From Paenibacillus sp. YN15 (lineage in GTDB: Bacteria > Bacillota > Bacilli > Paenibacillales > NBRC-103111), in NCBI RefSeq assembly GCF_003285005.1, contig NZ_QMFA01000003.1, positions 212,970 to 276,969 of the forward strand: DNA of 64,000 bases. Reading direction: 5' to 3'. The notes below the pieces were generated by a model. The model searched no databases and had not been told where the DNA came from. It saw only the letters and a list, made by a program, of their open reading frames with translations. A program made the translations under genes and the position numbers. The first letter of the stretch is position 1, and each line of letters opens with the position of its first letter. Of the stretch, positions 44,085-52,046 are shown piece by piece.

Positions 44085-44139
44085 GCGGCATCTGCCGTAT
44101 AAGGCGGTATTCCGCATAAAGCGGCACCTGTCGCATAAG
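44085..44139. repeat. Three imperfect 17-19 bp tandem repeats
   Basis: Units GCGGCATCTGCCGTATAAG, GCGGTATTCCGCATAAA and GCGGCACCTGTCGCATAAG follow each other directly at 44085-44139, just after Q4. Meaning unknown. The remaining 140 bp to argS show no T-box signature. Confidence 0.6.
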
Positions 44140-44277
44140 CCAGCCATCCCATATCAGCCAGCCAGCAACCCCCGGGTATGAACCGGCATTCGCCCCCAAG
44201 TTATAGTTTCGGGTACCCTGCAGCGCCGAGTGGACGCTGTGAAGGGCTGCCTTTGTATATATGAGAGGAAGGGTACT

Positions 44278-45999
44278 ATGATCAATTACAAAGACGAACT
44301 GGCCAAACAGATTGCCGAAGGATTCGAGGGAGTGGAGGCAGCCGCCCTGCGGGAGCTGATCGAATATCCGCCCAACCCGGAGCTGGGGGACTTTTCCCTG
44401 CCCTGCTTCAAGCTGTCCAAGGCTCTCCGCAAATCTCCCCAGGCCATTGCCGACGAGATCAAATCCAAGCTGGGAACGGACGGCCTGTTCAGCCGGGTGG
44501 AATCCGTTTCGGGATACGTAAATGTGTTCCTGGACAAGCAGGGTTTTGCCGCTAATCTGCTGTCGACCATCCTGACCGAGCGGGAGCGCTACGGCTCCTC
44601 CGATTTGGGAGCGGGCAAAACCGTTGTCTTCGACTTTTCCTCGCCCAATATCGCCAAGCCGTTTCACGTGGGGCATCTGCGTTCGACCATGATCGGCAAC
44701 GCCCTGTATCGCATTCATCAATTCCTGGGGTATACCTGCGTGGGCGTCAACCATCTGGGAGACTGGGGAACCCAATTCGGCAAGCTGATTGTGGCCTACA
44801 AAAACTGGGGCGATGAAGCGGCTGTGGAGGAGGGCGGCATTCTGGAGCTGCTGCGCCTGTATGTGCAGTTCCATGACGAAGCGGACAAGAATCCCGAGCT
44901 GGAGGAGGTAGCCCGTTCCTGGTTCGTGCGTCTGGAGCAGGGGGACGAGGAGGCCAACCGGCTGTGGCGCTGGTTCGTGGACATCAGCCTGAAGGAATTC
45001 AACAAAATTTATGACCTGCTGGGCATCAAATTCGATTCCTTCGCCGGCGAAAGCTTCTACAACGACAAGATGGACAAGCCCGTTCAGGAACTGAAGGACA
45101 AGGGGCTGCTGGAGGAGGACGACGGGGCTCTCCTGGTGCGTCTGGACCAGTTCAACATGCCTCCGGCGCTGATGATCAAGAAGGATGGAGCCACCCTGTA
45201 CCACACCCGTGACGTAGCCGCGGCCATCTACCGGAAGAATACCTACAATTTTCATAAAAGCGTCTATGTTACCGGCGCGGCGCAAAATCTCCACTTCCAG
45301 CAGCTGTTCAAAATTGTCGAGCTGATGGGCTACGAGTGGGCCAAGGATATGGTTCACGTGCCCTTTGGCCAGGTGAGCCTGGAAGGGGCCAAGCTGTCCA
45401 CGCGGAAGGGCAATGTGGTGATGCTGGATGAGCTTTTGACCCGTTCGATAGACCGGGTGCGGGAGATTATCGAGGCGAAGAACCCGGATATGCCCAACAA
45501 GGAAGAGGTGGCCCGCCAGGTAGGCGTCGGCGCCATTGTGTTCAATGACCTGTCCACCAACCGGATCAAGGACGTGGTTTTCTCCTGGGAGGATGCCCTG
45601 AACTTTGAAGGCGAGTCCGGCCCGTATGTGCAATACACCCATGCCCGGGCGTGCAGCGTGCTGCGCAAATCCAACGGCGGCAGCTCCAGCATTGAGTTTG
45701 CCGGGGCAGCGGAGGTGGATGCAAGCCAACTGCTGAATGCGGAAGCCCAAGCAGCGCTGAAGGAGCTGTACATTTTCGGCGAGCAGGTGCAGCAGGCCAT
45801 GTGGAAGCTGGAGCCGTCTATCGTCAGCCGCTATTTGGTGGATCTGGCCCAGGCGTTCAACCGCTTCTACCACGAATGCCCGATTCTGGTGGAGGATCAG
45901 GCGGTGCGCAATGCCCGTCTGGCGCTGGTCAAGTCCGTGCAGATCACCCTGCGCAACGGCCTGGCCCTGATCGGCCTGGAATCGCCGGAGATGATCTGA
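44278..45999 (+). CDS. argS: Arginyl-tRNA synthetase
   Basis: Cytoplasmic class I aminoacyl-tRNA synthetase that charges tRNA-Arg. 573 residues. The Arg-specific N-terminal domain precedes the catalytic core. The HIGH box reads FDFSSPNIAKPFHVGHLRST, the second signature is KLSTRKGNVV, and the C-terminal helical domain binds the anticodon (FEGESGPYVQYTHARACSVL before it). The ATG at 44278 has GAGGAAGGG 5 bases upstream; 16 earlier in-frame codons lack a ribosome binding site. Upstream is an unusual 800-bp gap with an orphan promoter, a MITE-like element, a quartet and tandem repeats, so transcription control of this essential gene may be atypical. Confidence 0.97.
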   Translation: MINYKDELAKQIAEGFEGVEAAALRELIEYPPNPELGDFSLPCFKLSKALRKSPQAIADEIKSKLGTDGLFSRVESVSGYVNVFLDKQGFAANLLSTILTERERYGSSDLGAGKTVVFDFSSPNIAKPFHVGHLRSTMIGNALYRIHQFLGYTCVGVNHLGDWGTQFGKLIVAYKNWGDEAAVEEGGILELLRLYVQFHDEADKNPELEEVARSWFVRLEQGDEEANRLWRWFVDISLKEFNKIYDLLGIKFDSFAGESFYNDKMDKPVQELKDKGLLEEDDGALLVRLDQFNMPPALMIKKDGATLYHTRDVAAAIYRKNTYNFHKSVYVTGAAQNLHFQQLFKIVELMGYEWAKDMVHVPFGQVSLEGAKLSTRKGNVVMLDELLTRSIDRVREIIEAKNPDMPNKEEVARQVGVGAIVFNDLSTNRIKDVVFSWEDALNFEGESGPYVQYTHARACSVLRKSNGGSSSIEFAGAAEVDASQLLNAEAQAALKELYIFGEQVQQAMWKLEPSIVSRYLVDLAQAFNRFYHECPILVEDQAVRNARLALVKSVQITLRNGLALIGLESPEMI

Positions 46000-46047
46000 T
46001 GGTTTGGCTTCTGTAGCGGGCCAGGCATGGGGAGCATAAGAAATGCC

Positions 46048-46073
46048 AAAGGACAGCCTTCGGGCTGTCCTTT
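46048..46073 (+). terminator. Terminator-like hairpin after argS
   Basis: AAAGGACAGCC (46048-46058), TTCG tetraloop, GGCTGTCCTTT (46063-46073): an 11-bp perfect stem with a weak T-run. Confidence 0.75.
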
Positions 46074-46103
46074 GCTGTACTTTCTGCGGCGTGGGCCAAC
46101 GAG

Positions 46104-46282
46104 CCGGACCCAGGTTCCGTTATTTTGCGAAAAACGGATGTTTTCGGAGCTGAGCGGACAGAGAATCCGTTAAGTGGCGGAAAACAGCCGGTTTGGCGGT
46201 ATCCACGGACAAATAGAGGATCGTCGGTCCGCGAAATTTACAAAAAGGCGCAAATACGGGAAATAACGGATCGTCGGTCCGC
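46104..46282. repeat. Quartet element Q5 (family C)
   Basis: Four 19-bp units at 46104-46122, 46154-46172 (form GCGGACNGANNATCCGTTA) and inverted at 46214-46232 and 46264-46282 (TAACGGATCGTCGGTCCGC). Centres are exactly 50, 60 and 50 bp apart. Linker 1 (GCGAAAAACGGATGTTTTCGG) resembles the matching linker of Q4. It lies between the convergent argS and GNAT genes. Confidence 0.92.
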
Positions 46283-46293
46283 TTGGAGGGACG

Positions 46294-46409
46294 GTGGGAC
46301 ATCTGTTCTGCCGCACCTCTCTTCGGGGCCAGCGGGACACGGTTCTGCCGTATCTTCTTTTCGGGGGCCGACTAAACTGGACTCCTGCCGCATCTTCTCT
46401 TCTGGACCG
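46294..46409. repeat. Three imperfect ~39-bp tandem repeats
   Basis: Units at about 46294-46331, 46332-46370 and 46371-46409 share GGGAC-N5-TTCTGCCGYA-TCT-CTTCGGGGCC. They sit between Q5 and the 3' end of the GNAT gene. No ORF or terminator is evident. Confidence 0.65.
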
Positions 46410-46444
46410 CAGAACGCTTCCGTTTGGGGATTGGAGTATATGAG

Positions 46445-47365
46445 TCACGTCCGGGCCGACAGCGGGATCACGTATCCCGGGGGCATCCGGGCGCACTCCT
46501 CTCTGACAAAAAAGAACTCCTCCTCATCCTCGCGCCACCTGATCTCCTCCGACGCCAAGTCGGCAAAATCGGGGGTGAAGTGGAACTCCACCGGCCAGCG
46601 GCCGTTATTCGCCGCCTCTTCTCCCGGACGCGCCGCGGCTAAACACTCCGCAATATCCCGCATCAGCAAGGGGCGGGGGCTGACCGCATCCATCAGCTGG
46701 ATTTTCTCCCCGGACCATTCATAAACAAGCAGCAGCTCTCGGTCTTCCGCATAATAGAGGGCATGGGGGAAAATATTCAGGCAGTACCACAGGAAGATGG
46801 AGGCGGAACCGGGTGCGGAGCATTTTCCCGACAAGGGAGCCCGCTCCCGGGCCAACCGGACGATGAGCGCCCAATCCTCCGCCCGGTTCACATCCAGCTT
46901 GCGGAGCCGCGGCGCGACCGCTTGTCCGCCAATCTCCACATCCGCTTCAATCCGGTAGAATGGACGCCGCCGGAAACCTAGCTTAGGGTACAAGTCCGCC
47001 ACCGATGCGTTGGCGAACAGAAATGTAAAGCCACCTTCCTGCTCTCCATGGGAAGCCAGCGCCTCTCCCATCAGCGTGCTGAACAGCCCTTGCCCCCGGT
47101 AACCCGGGTGCGTCATCACTGTGCCCACCTGCAAGGCGGGCAGCGTGCTGCCGTCCAGCAGCATGGTCATGGCCGTAACGGAGACATTGGCCACAATCTC
47201 CTCTCCGTCCGCGAAGGAGTAGCAGGCGTAGCTGTCGTCCCAGGCTCCTTTTTGGTACCACCCTTCAAAATCAATGCCAAAGGTCTTCTGCGCCAGCCGA
47301 TTAAAGCTGAGCCGCAGGCTGTGGTTGTCCCGGTAACGGGATACCAGCCGCAGGCGGTTTCTCAT
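46445..47365 (-). CDS. GNAT N-acetyltransferase, Eis-like
   Basis: A cytoplasmic acetyl-CoA-dependent acetyltransferase of 306 residues. The acetyl-CoA-binding motif A is LQVGTVMTHPGYRGQGLFSTLMGEALA, followed by the family segment FLFANASVADLYPKLGFRRRP. The C-terminal part (FLWYCLNIFPHALYYAEDRELLLVYEW) resembles the second, non-catalytic GNAT/sterol-carrier-like half of Eis-type enzymes. The ATG at 47365 has AAGGGAGG 10 bases upstream; an open frame of 53 more codons upstream has no ribosome binding site and is discounted. Divergent from yqzE. Substrate unknown. Confidence 0.87.
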   Translation of the reverse strand: MRNRLRLVSRYRDNHSLRLSFNRLAQKTFGIDFEGWYQKGAWDDSYACYSFADGEEIVANVSVTAMTMLLDGSTLPALQVGTVMTHPGYRGQGLFSTLMGEALASHGEQEGGFTFLFANASVADLYPKLGFRRRPFYRIEADVEIGGQAVAPRLRKLDVNRAEDWALIVRLARERAPLSGKCSAPGSASIFLWYCLNIFPHALYYAEDRELLLVYEWSGEKIQLMDAVSPRPLLMRDIAECLAAARPGEEAANNGRWPVEFHFTPDFADLASEEIRWREDEEEFFFVREECARMPPGYVIPLSART

Positions 47366-47561
47366 GGGTGCGCCGCCTCCCTTTCTCACTCCAATGCCTC
47401 CAGTGTAAACGGGCTTCAAAGCGGAAGCTATGCCAAAAACAGCTGAAACCAAAGATTCCGCCGCCGCGGCCATCCAGGCCCAAAAAAGTTTAGAGAGGGG
47501 AGAAGCTGGGGAAACTGAGGACAAGAGGCGATATCACACCAAGATGACAAGGAGTTTGGCT

Positions 47562-47771
47562 ATGGCAAAAAGCGATGATCTGGTGAAGTACATTACCCAG
47601 CAGGTGGTCACATATATCGATACACCTACGGATGTCCGCAGGCGGCACCGTCAGGAGCGCCGCATCCTCCGGCACAGCACTCCCTGGACAGTCCGGTGGT
47701 TCGGATTGCTGCCTTTGTCCATCAAGGTCTGGAAGGAACAGCGGCGAAAAAAACAGCCCACTCCCGAATAA
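47562..47771 (+). CDS. yqzE: YqzE-family protein
   Basis: A small protein of 69 residues matching the Bacillales YqzE family: MAKSDDLVKYITQQVVTYIDTP, then a basic stretch RRRHRQERRIL, and WTVRWFGLLPLSIKVWKEQ before a basic tail. In Bacillus subtilis yqzE lies next to the comG competence operon; no comG genes are present here. The ATG at 47562 has AAGGAG 7 bases upstream; the 44 earlier in-frame codons lack one. Function unknown; one hydrophobic segment near the C-terminus could touch the membrane. Confidence 0.85.
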   Translation: MAKSDDLVKYITQQVVTYIDTPTDVRRRHRQERRILRHSTPWTVRWFGLLPLSIKVWKEQRRKKQPTPE

Positions 47772-47791
47772 AACGGGACGGACTGGGAACC

Positions 47792-47846
47792 GAAAAGCTG
47801 CGAGAGGCAATGCCGGTTGTTGGCGGCGGCGCTTCCGCAGCTTTTC
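47792..47846. terminator. Inverted repeat between convergent genes
   Basis: GAAAAGCTGCG (47792-47802) and CGCAGCTTTTC (47836-47846) form a perfect 11-bp stem enclosing a GC-rich loop. It lies between yqzE and the convergent secreted-protein gene, a likely bidirectional terminator with modest T-runs. Confidence 0.6.
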
Positions 47847-47874
47847 TATATAGGAATAGGAGGAGAACCAATCG

Positions 47875-48852
47875 TTATGGAGTGAAGAAGCTGCCCAGCT
47901 TAACGGCTTCGGCGTAAGGGACAAACCGGGAGCCTTCATGCTCCAACCGGATAAACGGACCGGCGCGGCTCCACTCATGGTAGCCTGTAACCGCCAGGGG
48001 ATACAGGGCTTTGCCGCCGAACCATTTGCCCAGATAGGTAACGGGTGTCTCCTCCGCCGCCACAGGGCCGGTCCTCCAGGAAGCAAAGTCCACAGCAGGC
48101 TGGGGGTTGCCCTTGATCCATACCGGCTTCAGCAGTGGGTCAAAAGCTCTCTTGATCAAAACCCCCGACAATGTTCCAGGCTGGGCGGCCGGGCTTTCCG
48201 CAGAAGGCGGAGCGGAATCTCCGGTGGGCTGCTCGGTGACCCAGGAATCGAGAACGGGAAGCTCCTCGCCGGTTTTGGCGTCCAGATACAGCGGCTCTTC
48301 CGCTGCAACCTCCACCCGCCACACACCTTGCAGAGGCGCTGCATAGAGACGGGTAACTGTATAAGAAGGAATGGATTCGGAAATAAGTCCCCGCTGCGCC
48401 AAGGTGCGGTGCAGCGTATTCATGCTGAACAGGGGGTAATCCCCTTGCCCGTATTCCTGCAGCCGGTAGCCGTCTCCGTCTGCGGTAAGCACCAGATATC
48501 CCACCTCCCGGGAGTCTGCCTGGAGCAGCACCACCCAGCTATGGGTGCCGGGGCCCAGGGGATAGACGGTCCAGGTGGCGGCGGCCCAGCCCTCAAAGCC
48601 GGGTTCGTCCGACAGCGTGTCCAGCCAGGAGCGGATCACGGCCGTCATGCCGGCTTCCTCCCCCTCGGGAGCTTGCCGGGAGCTGTCCCCAGGTGCGTAA
48701 CCTGCTGCCATGATCTGCACGTCCTGCGGAGGGGCTTGTCCCGCCAGGACTTCTCCGGTGGAATCCGCCAATGCGGAAGAAGCCAAGGACCAAACTGCCA
48801 GCAGACTGCCCAGAAGGACAGTCAAGGCCATTCTTTTTTTCCAATGTGCCAA
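47875..48852 (-). CDS. Secreted protein of unknown function, PepSY-like region
   Basis: A 325-residue exported protein with a signal peptide (RMALTVLLGSLLAVWSLASSALA-like, cleavage near residue 29). The middle part (TWTVYPLGPGTHSWVVLLQADSREVGYLVLTADGDGYRLQEYGQG and WRVEVAAEEPLYLDAKTGEELPVLD) alternates beta strands and ends in the YLDAKTGE motif seen in PepSY-type domains. A Pro/Ala/Ser linker separates it from a C-terminal globular part. The start codon is uncertain: TTG at 48852 or ATG at 48831, neither with an ideal ribosome binding site. It lies between yqhG and yqzE and could be transcribed with yqhG. I cannot name a family with confidence. Confidence 0.65.
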   Translation of the reverse strand: MAHWKKRMALTVLLGSLLAVWSLASSALADSTGEVLAGQAPPQDVQIMAAGYAPGDSSRQAPEGEEAGMTAVIRSWLDTLSDEPGFEGWAAATWTVYPLGPGTHSWVVLLQADSREVGYLVLTADGDGYRLQEYGQGDYPLFSMNTLHRTLAQRGLISESIPSYTVTRLYAAPLQGVWRVEVAAEEPLYLDAKTGEELPVLDSWVTEQPTGDSAPPSAESPAAQPGTLSGVLIKRAFDPLLKPVWIKGNPQPAVDFASWRTGPVAAEETPVTYLGKWFGGKALYPLAVTGYHEWSRAGPFIRLEHEGSRFVPYAEAVKLGSFFTP

Positions 48853-48959
48853 AGTTTTGCACCAACCTTCAAATGGGAGCGTTATATTCAGCTTAGCGGA
48901 ACGGCGGCAAAAAGGCTGTTTGTTTTTGTGGACAGGGGCTTTGTTTTTTTTAAGAACAT

Positions 48960-49976
48960 TTAGCGACTGGGGTCAATTGGTGTCCGGATTCCTTCATACA
49001 GATGAAAGAAACCGCAGTTCGTGACGGACACTGCAATCCGGGGGCGGTATTGCCAGTCGATTTCCTGCTCCCGGGCTTTGTACTGCTCCTCCACCTCCGT
49101 TTTTTGGGAGGGTTCCACAGTTCGCAGGAGCTCCCCGTAATAGCTGTCGATCCGGTTCCATTCCTCCTTCAGCCGCCTCCAGGCCTCCACAGACCAGGTT
49201 TGGTCGTAGGCTCCGATCTTTGCCGTGAGGAAGTTCTCCAGCTCGGCAACTGCCCGGTCCAGGGACAGGGAGGCGGGCTGAAGATGGATGGTGGGCGGAA
49301 TCTGCGGGGTCAGCGGACGTTTTTTGACCCGGTCATAAAAGCCCTCCACAATCTGTCCGGTGGCCATGTTGATGCCCAGGGAATGCAGCTCGTCCCGCTT
49401 CATGTCGCAGATCAGCTCCACCTTGTAATTGACGCAGAGCCAGGTGGAGAAGCCCAGGGAGGCATACGGGTTCAGCACGCCAGGGGACGGGCTCTCGAAC
49501 AGGCGGACAAACCGCCCCCGGGCCTTGACCACCCCGAACAGCTGCTCCATCCGGCGGCTGCCGAAGGCCATCACATCGCTGGGGATGCGGCCGTAGCCGG
49601 AGGAGAGAACGGTGGTGGTGCCGAAGTAGCGCCCCAGAATGCTGTCGCCGGTTGCCGCCGGCGTTCCGGGAGCCGCAGGGGCCCCGTCGGGTGTGTTTCC
49701 TGCGGCTGGCTGCTGAGTTGCAGGCGGCGGAGCAGGGCGGGGAGGAGCGGCTTTGGCCCCGTAGCTCTCGGGATCATAGATAAAGGTGAACCGCATGGGC
49801 TCCGGCGGCGCTCCCGTCCGCTCCACAAACCCCCAATAGTAGGAGCGGTTCATCAGATCCTTGTCCGCCTCCGGGGACAGCTGCACGGTGATCCAGCCGT
49901 CATTCTTCTCCGTCACTTGGCTGCCGGTGGCATCCAGATAACGCTGCACGAAGCTTTCGATCATCTCCCGGTTCAT
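48960..49976 (-). CDS. yqhG: YqhG-like protein
   Basis: 338 residues, matching the YqhG family that in Bacillus subtilis follows the helicase gene yqhH. Core: MNREMIESFVQRYLDATGS, DGWITVQLSPEADKDLMNRSYYWGFVERTGA, YDRVKKRPLTPQIPPTIHLQPASLSLDRAVAELENFL. A proline/alanine-rich insertion (about residues 75-110, APPRPAPPPATQQPAAG) is an addition. No catalytic motif is visible. The start is ATG 49976 with GGAGGTG 8 bases upstream; a 97-codon extension of the open frame overlaps yqhH and is spurious. The gap to yqhH is only 7 bp, so the two are co-transcribed and may work together. Function unknown. Confidence 0.88.
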   Translation of the reverse strand: MNREMIESFVQRYLDATGSQVTEKNDGWITVQLSPEADKDLMNRSYYWGFVERTGAPPEPMRFTFIYDPESYGAKAAPPRPAPPPATQQPAAGNTPDGAPAAPGTPAATGDSILGRYFGTTTVLSSGYGRIPSDVMAFGSRRMEQLFGVVKARGRFVRLFESPSPGVLNPYASLGFSTWLCVNYKVELICDMKRDELHSLGINMATGQIVEGFYDRVKKRPLTPQIPPTIHLQPASLSLDRAVAELENFLTAKIGAYDQTWSVEAWRRLKEEWNRIDSYYGELLRTVEPSQKTEVEEQYKAREQEIDWQYRPRIAVSVTNCGFFHLYEGIRTPIDPSR

Positions 49977-49983
49977 GCTTGCT

Positions 49984-51792
49984 TCACCTCCATGAGATGG
50001 TGTTGGTCTGGGCGGTGTCTTGCGAGGCGGGGATAAAGGCGGCCAGCACTCCGGGTCCGGCCTGTTGCTCCTCCTCTTCCACCTCCTGCCGGACAGTGCG
50101 GAATTCCGCGCCCAGCTCATCCATTCTGCGGCGCAGCTCCGTCTCATTGCGGGATTCCAGGGACATGCGCAGCAGCAGGCTTTCCAGACTGGCGGATTTC
50201 TTCTCAATCCGCTCCAGAATGGCGTCCAGTCCGCCGATGACCATCTCGAACATATTGATTTTTTCATGCAGGAGCGACAGGATATGCTCCTCGATTGTGC
50301 CCTTGGTGGACATATTGTGGATCATCACATCCTCGGTCTGGCCCAGGCGGTGGACCCGACCGATCCGCTGTTCCACCCGCATGGGATTCCACGGCAGGTC
50401 GAAGTTGATCATGTGGTGGCAAAATTGCAGGTTGATCCCCTCGCCCCCCGCCTCTGTGGCTACCAGCACTCTGGCCCGGGTGCGGAAGAGGTCCATCATC
50501 CAGTCTTTTTTGCCCCGGTTCATACCGCCGCGGTAGGGCACCGCGGAAATGCCCCGCTCCTTCAGATAATGGAGGAGATATTCCTGGGAGGCCCGGTATT
50601 CGGTGAAAATAATCACCTTGTCGTTAATCTCCTCAATCAGCTCCAAGGCTTTTTCCGCCTTGGTGTTGGCCTTGATGCCGCGGATCAGTTGGACCAGCTC
50701 GCCGATGCGGCCGCGTACGGGAGAGTCCTCGGGCATTTTTTTGAACATATTGAACAGGGTCAGGAAAACCGCATCCCGGCTGGAGCAGACCTCCCGCTGG
50801 AGGGTAACCAGAGACAGAATCCCGGACAGATCCCCCTGGGATTCCTCATACCGCTTCCGCACGAAATCGGTGACCCCGTTGTACAGCTCCATTTCCTCCG
50901 CGGAAAGCTCCAGGGTGACATTGCGCACCTTGCGCTTGGTGTAAGTAACACCGCCATCGCTGCGCCGGTTGCGGATCATGATCTTGGACAGCTCGTCCTG
51001 GAGGCCGCGCTCGTTTTTGGGCGTGCGTTTGCTCAGAATGAAGGAGGATTGGAACTGGCCCTGCCCCCCCAGCTGTCCCGGCTTCAGTACATTGATGAGA
51101 TTGTACAGCTCCTTCAGATCATTCTGGACAGGCGTGGCTGTGAGCAAAAGGCAATATTTTTTCCGCAGCTCGCTGACAAACTGGTAGTTGCTGGTTTTTT
51201 TGTTCTTCAGCTTGTGGGCTTCGTCAATGATCAGCATGTCATAGTCCATGTTCAGGACGATCTCCCGGTGGGGGTCCCGCTTGGCCGTATCCATGGAGGC
51301 CACGATAATGTCGCATTGCTCCCACATATATTCCTTTTTCTGGGCGGCGGCGGGGATGCCGAATTTGGAGTTCAGCTCCCGGACCCATTGCAGGACGAGA
51401 GAGGCGGGGACCAGGATCAGCGCTTTTTTGACCAGGCCGCGGACGATATACTCCTTTAAGATCAGCCCGGCTTCAATGGTTTTCCCCAACCCCACCTCAT
51501 CGGCCAAAATAGCCCGTCCCCGCATCTCCAGCAGCACCCGCCGCGCCGTCTCCAATTGGTGGGCCATGGGCTCCACCTGGTTCAGATGCTTCAGGCACAG
51601 CAGCTCGTCGAAGCTGCTTACCAGCCGGGATGCTTCCGCTTCGTAGGCCAGCTGGAACAGGGTCCAATCGTCCCAAGGACCGTTTTTTTCGTCCCGCTGC
51701 CGCATCTCGGCGAGCCAACTGCGGTCGATATGCATGTCCAGAATGCTGCTTAAGGCCCGCACCGATTCTTCCGGGGACGTTGGTTCGCTCAT
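49984..51792 (-). CDS. yqhH: SNF2-family DEAD/DEAH helicase, YqhH-like
   Basis: A Swi2/Snf2-type ATPase of 602 residues that presumably moves along or remodels nucleoprotein. Motif I is ADEVGLGKTIEAGLIL, motif II IIDEAHKLKN, motif III LLLTATPVQND, and motif VI RVEQRIGRVHRLGQTEDV. The N-terminal extension and overall length agree with Bacillus YqhH/RapA-like helicases. ATG at 51792 has AAGGAGGTG 6 bases upstream. It heads a two-gene operon with yqhG. In Bacillales this pair is a conserved neighbourhood without a settled function. It is divergent from the membrane AraC sensor gene. Confidence 0.92.
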   Translation of the reverse strand: MSEPTSPEESVRALSSILDMHIDRSWLAEMRQRDEKNGPWDDWTLFQLAYEAEASRLVSSFDELLCLKHLNQVEPMAHQLETARRVLLEMRGRAILADEVGLGKTIEAGLILKEYIVRGLVKKALILVPASLVLQWVRELNSKFGIPAAAQKKEYMWEQCDIIVASMDTAKRDPHREIVLNMDYDMLIIDEAHKLKNKKTSNYQFVSELRKKYCLLLTATPVQNDLKELYNLINVLKPGQLGGQGQFQSSFILSKRTPKNERGLQDELSKIMIRNRRSDGGVTYTKRKVRNVTLELSAEEMELYNGVTDFVRKRYEESQGDLSGILSLVTLQREVCSSRDAVFLTLFNMFKKMPEDSPVRGRIGELVQLIRGIKANTKAEKALELIEEINDKVIIFTEYRASQEYLLHYLKERGISAVPYRGGMNRGKKDWMMDLFRTRARVLVATEAGGEGINLQFCHHMINFDLPWNPMRVEQRIGRVHRLGQTEDVMIHNMSTKGTIEEHILSLLHEKINMFEMVIGGLDAILERIEKKSASLESLLLRMSLESRNETELRRRMDELGAEFRTVRQEVEEEEQQAGPGVLAAFIPASQDTAQTNTISWR

Positions 51793-52046
51793 ACCGCACA
51801 CCTCCTTCGTAAGCATACATAAGGCAGTATTGTATAGTATGAACCAAATGCTGCGCTTTCATAACGCGGATTATTCGGCGGATCGCGGACTTGGGCCGGA
51901 AGCTCTTGGGAATGCGGTAAAAATGATACTTGCTCCAAATTTGTTAGTTGCAATCGGTAGAGGAATATCATAAGGTGGCCACAGAAAAGGATTGAAAAGC
52001 GGCGTATGCGCGATTACCCTTGAATGGGGGAGGGGATGACAGATTT

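Noticed and set aside
44140..44277. T-box leader for argS.
   Set aside because: No AGGGTGGNACCGCG-like T-box sequence or matching antiterminator/terminator pair is present; GGGTACCC at 44211 is only a short palindrome.
44062..45873. A 603-codon minus-strand open frame opposite argS.
   Set aside because: argS is unmistakable by its HIGH and KMSKS-like motifs; the antisense frame is a codon-bias shadow.
49977..50267. 97-codon N-terminal extension of yqhG.
   Set aside because: It overlaps yqhH, lacks family similarity, and the ATG at 49976 has a strong ribosome binding site.
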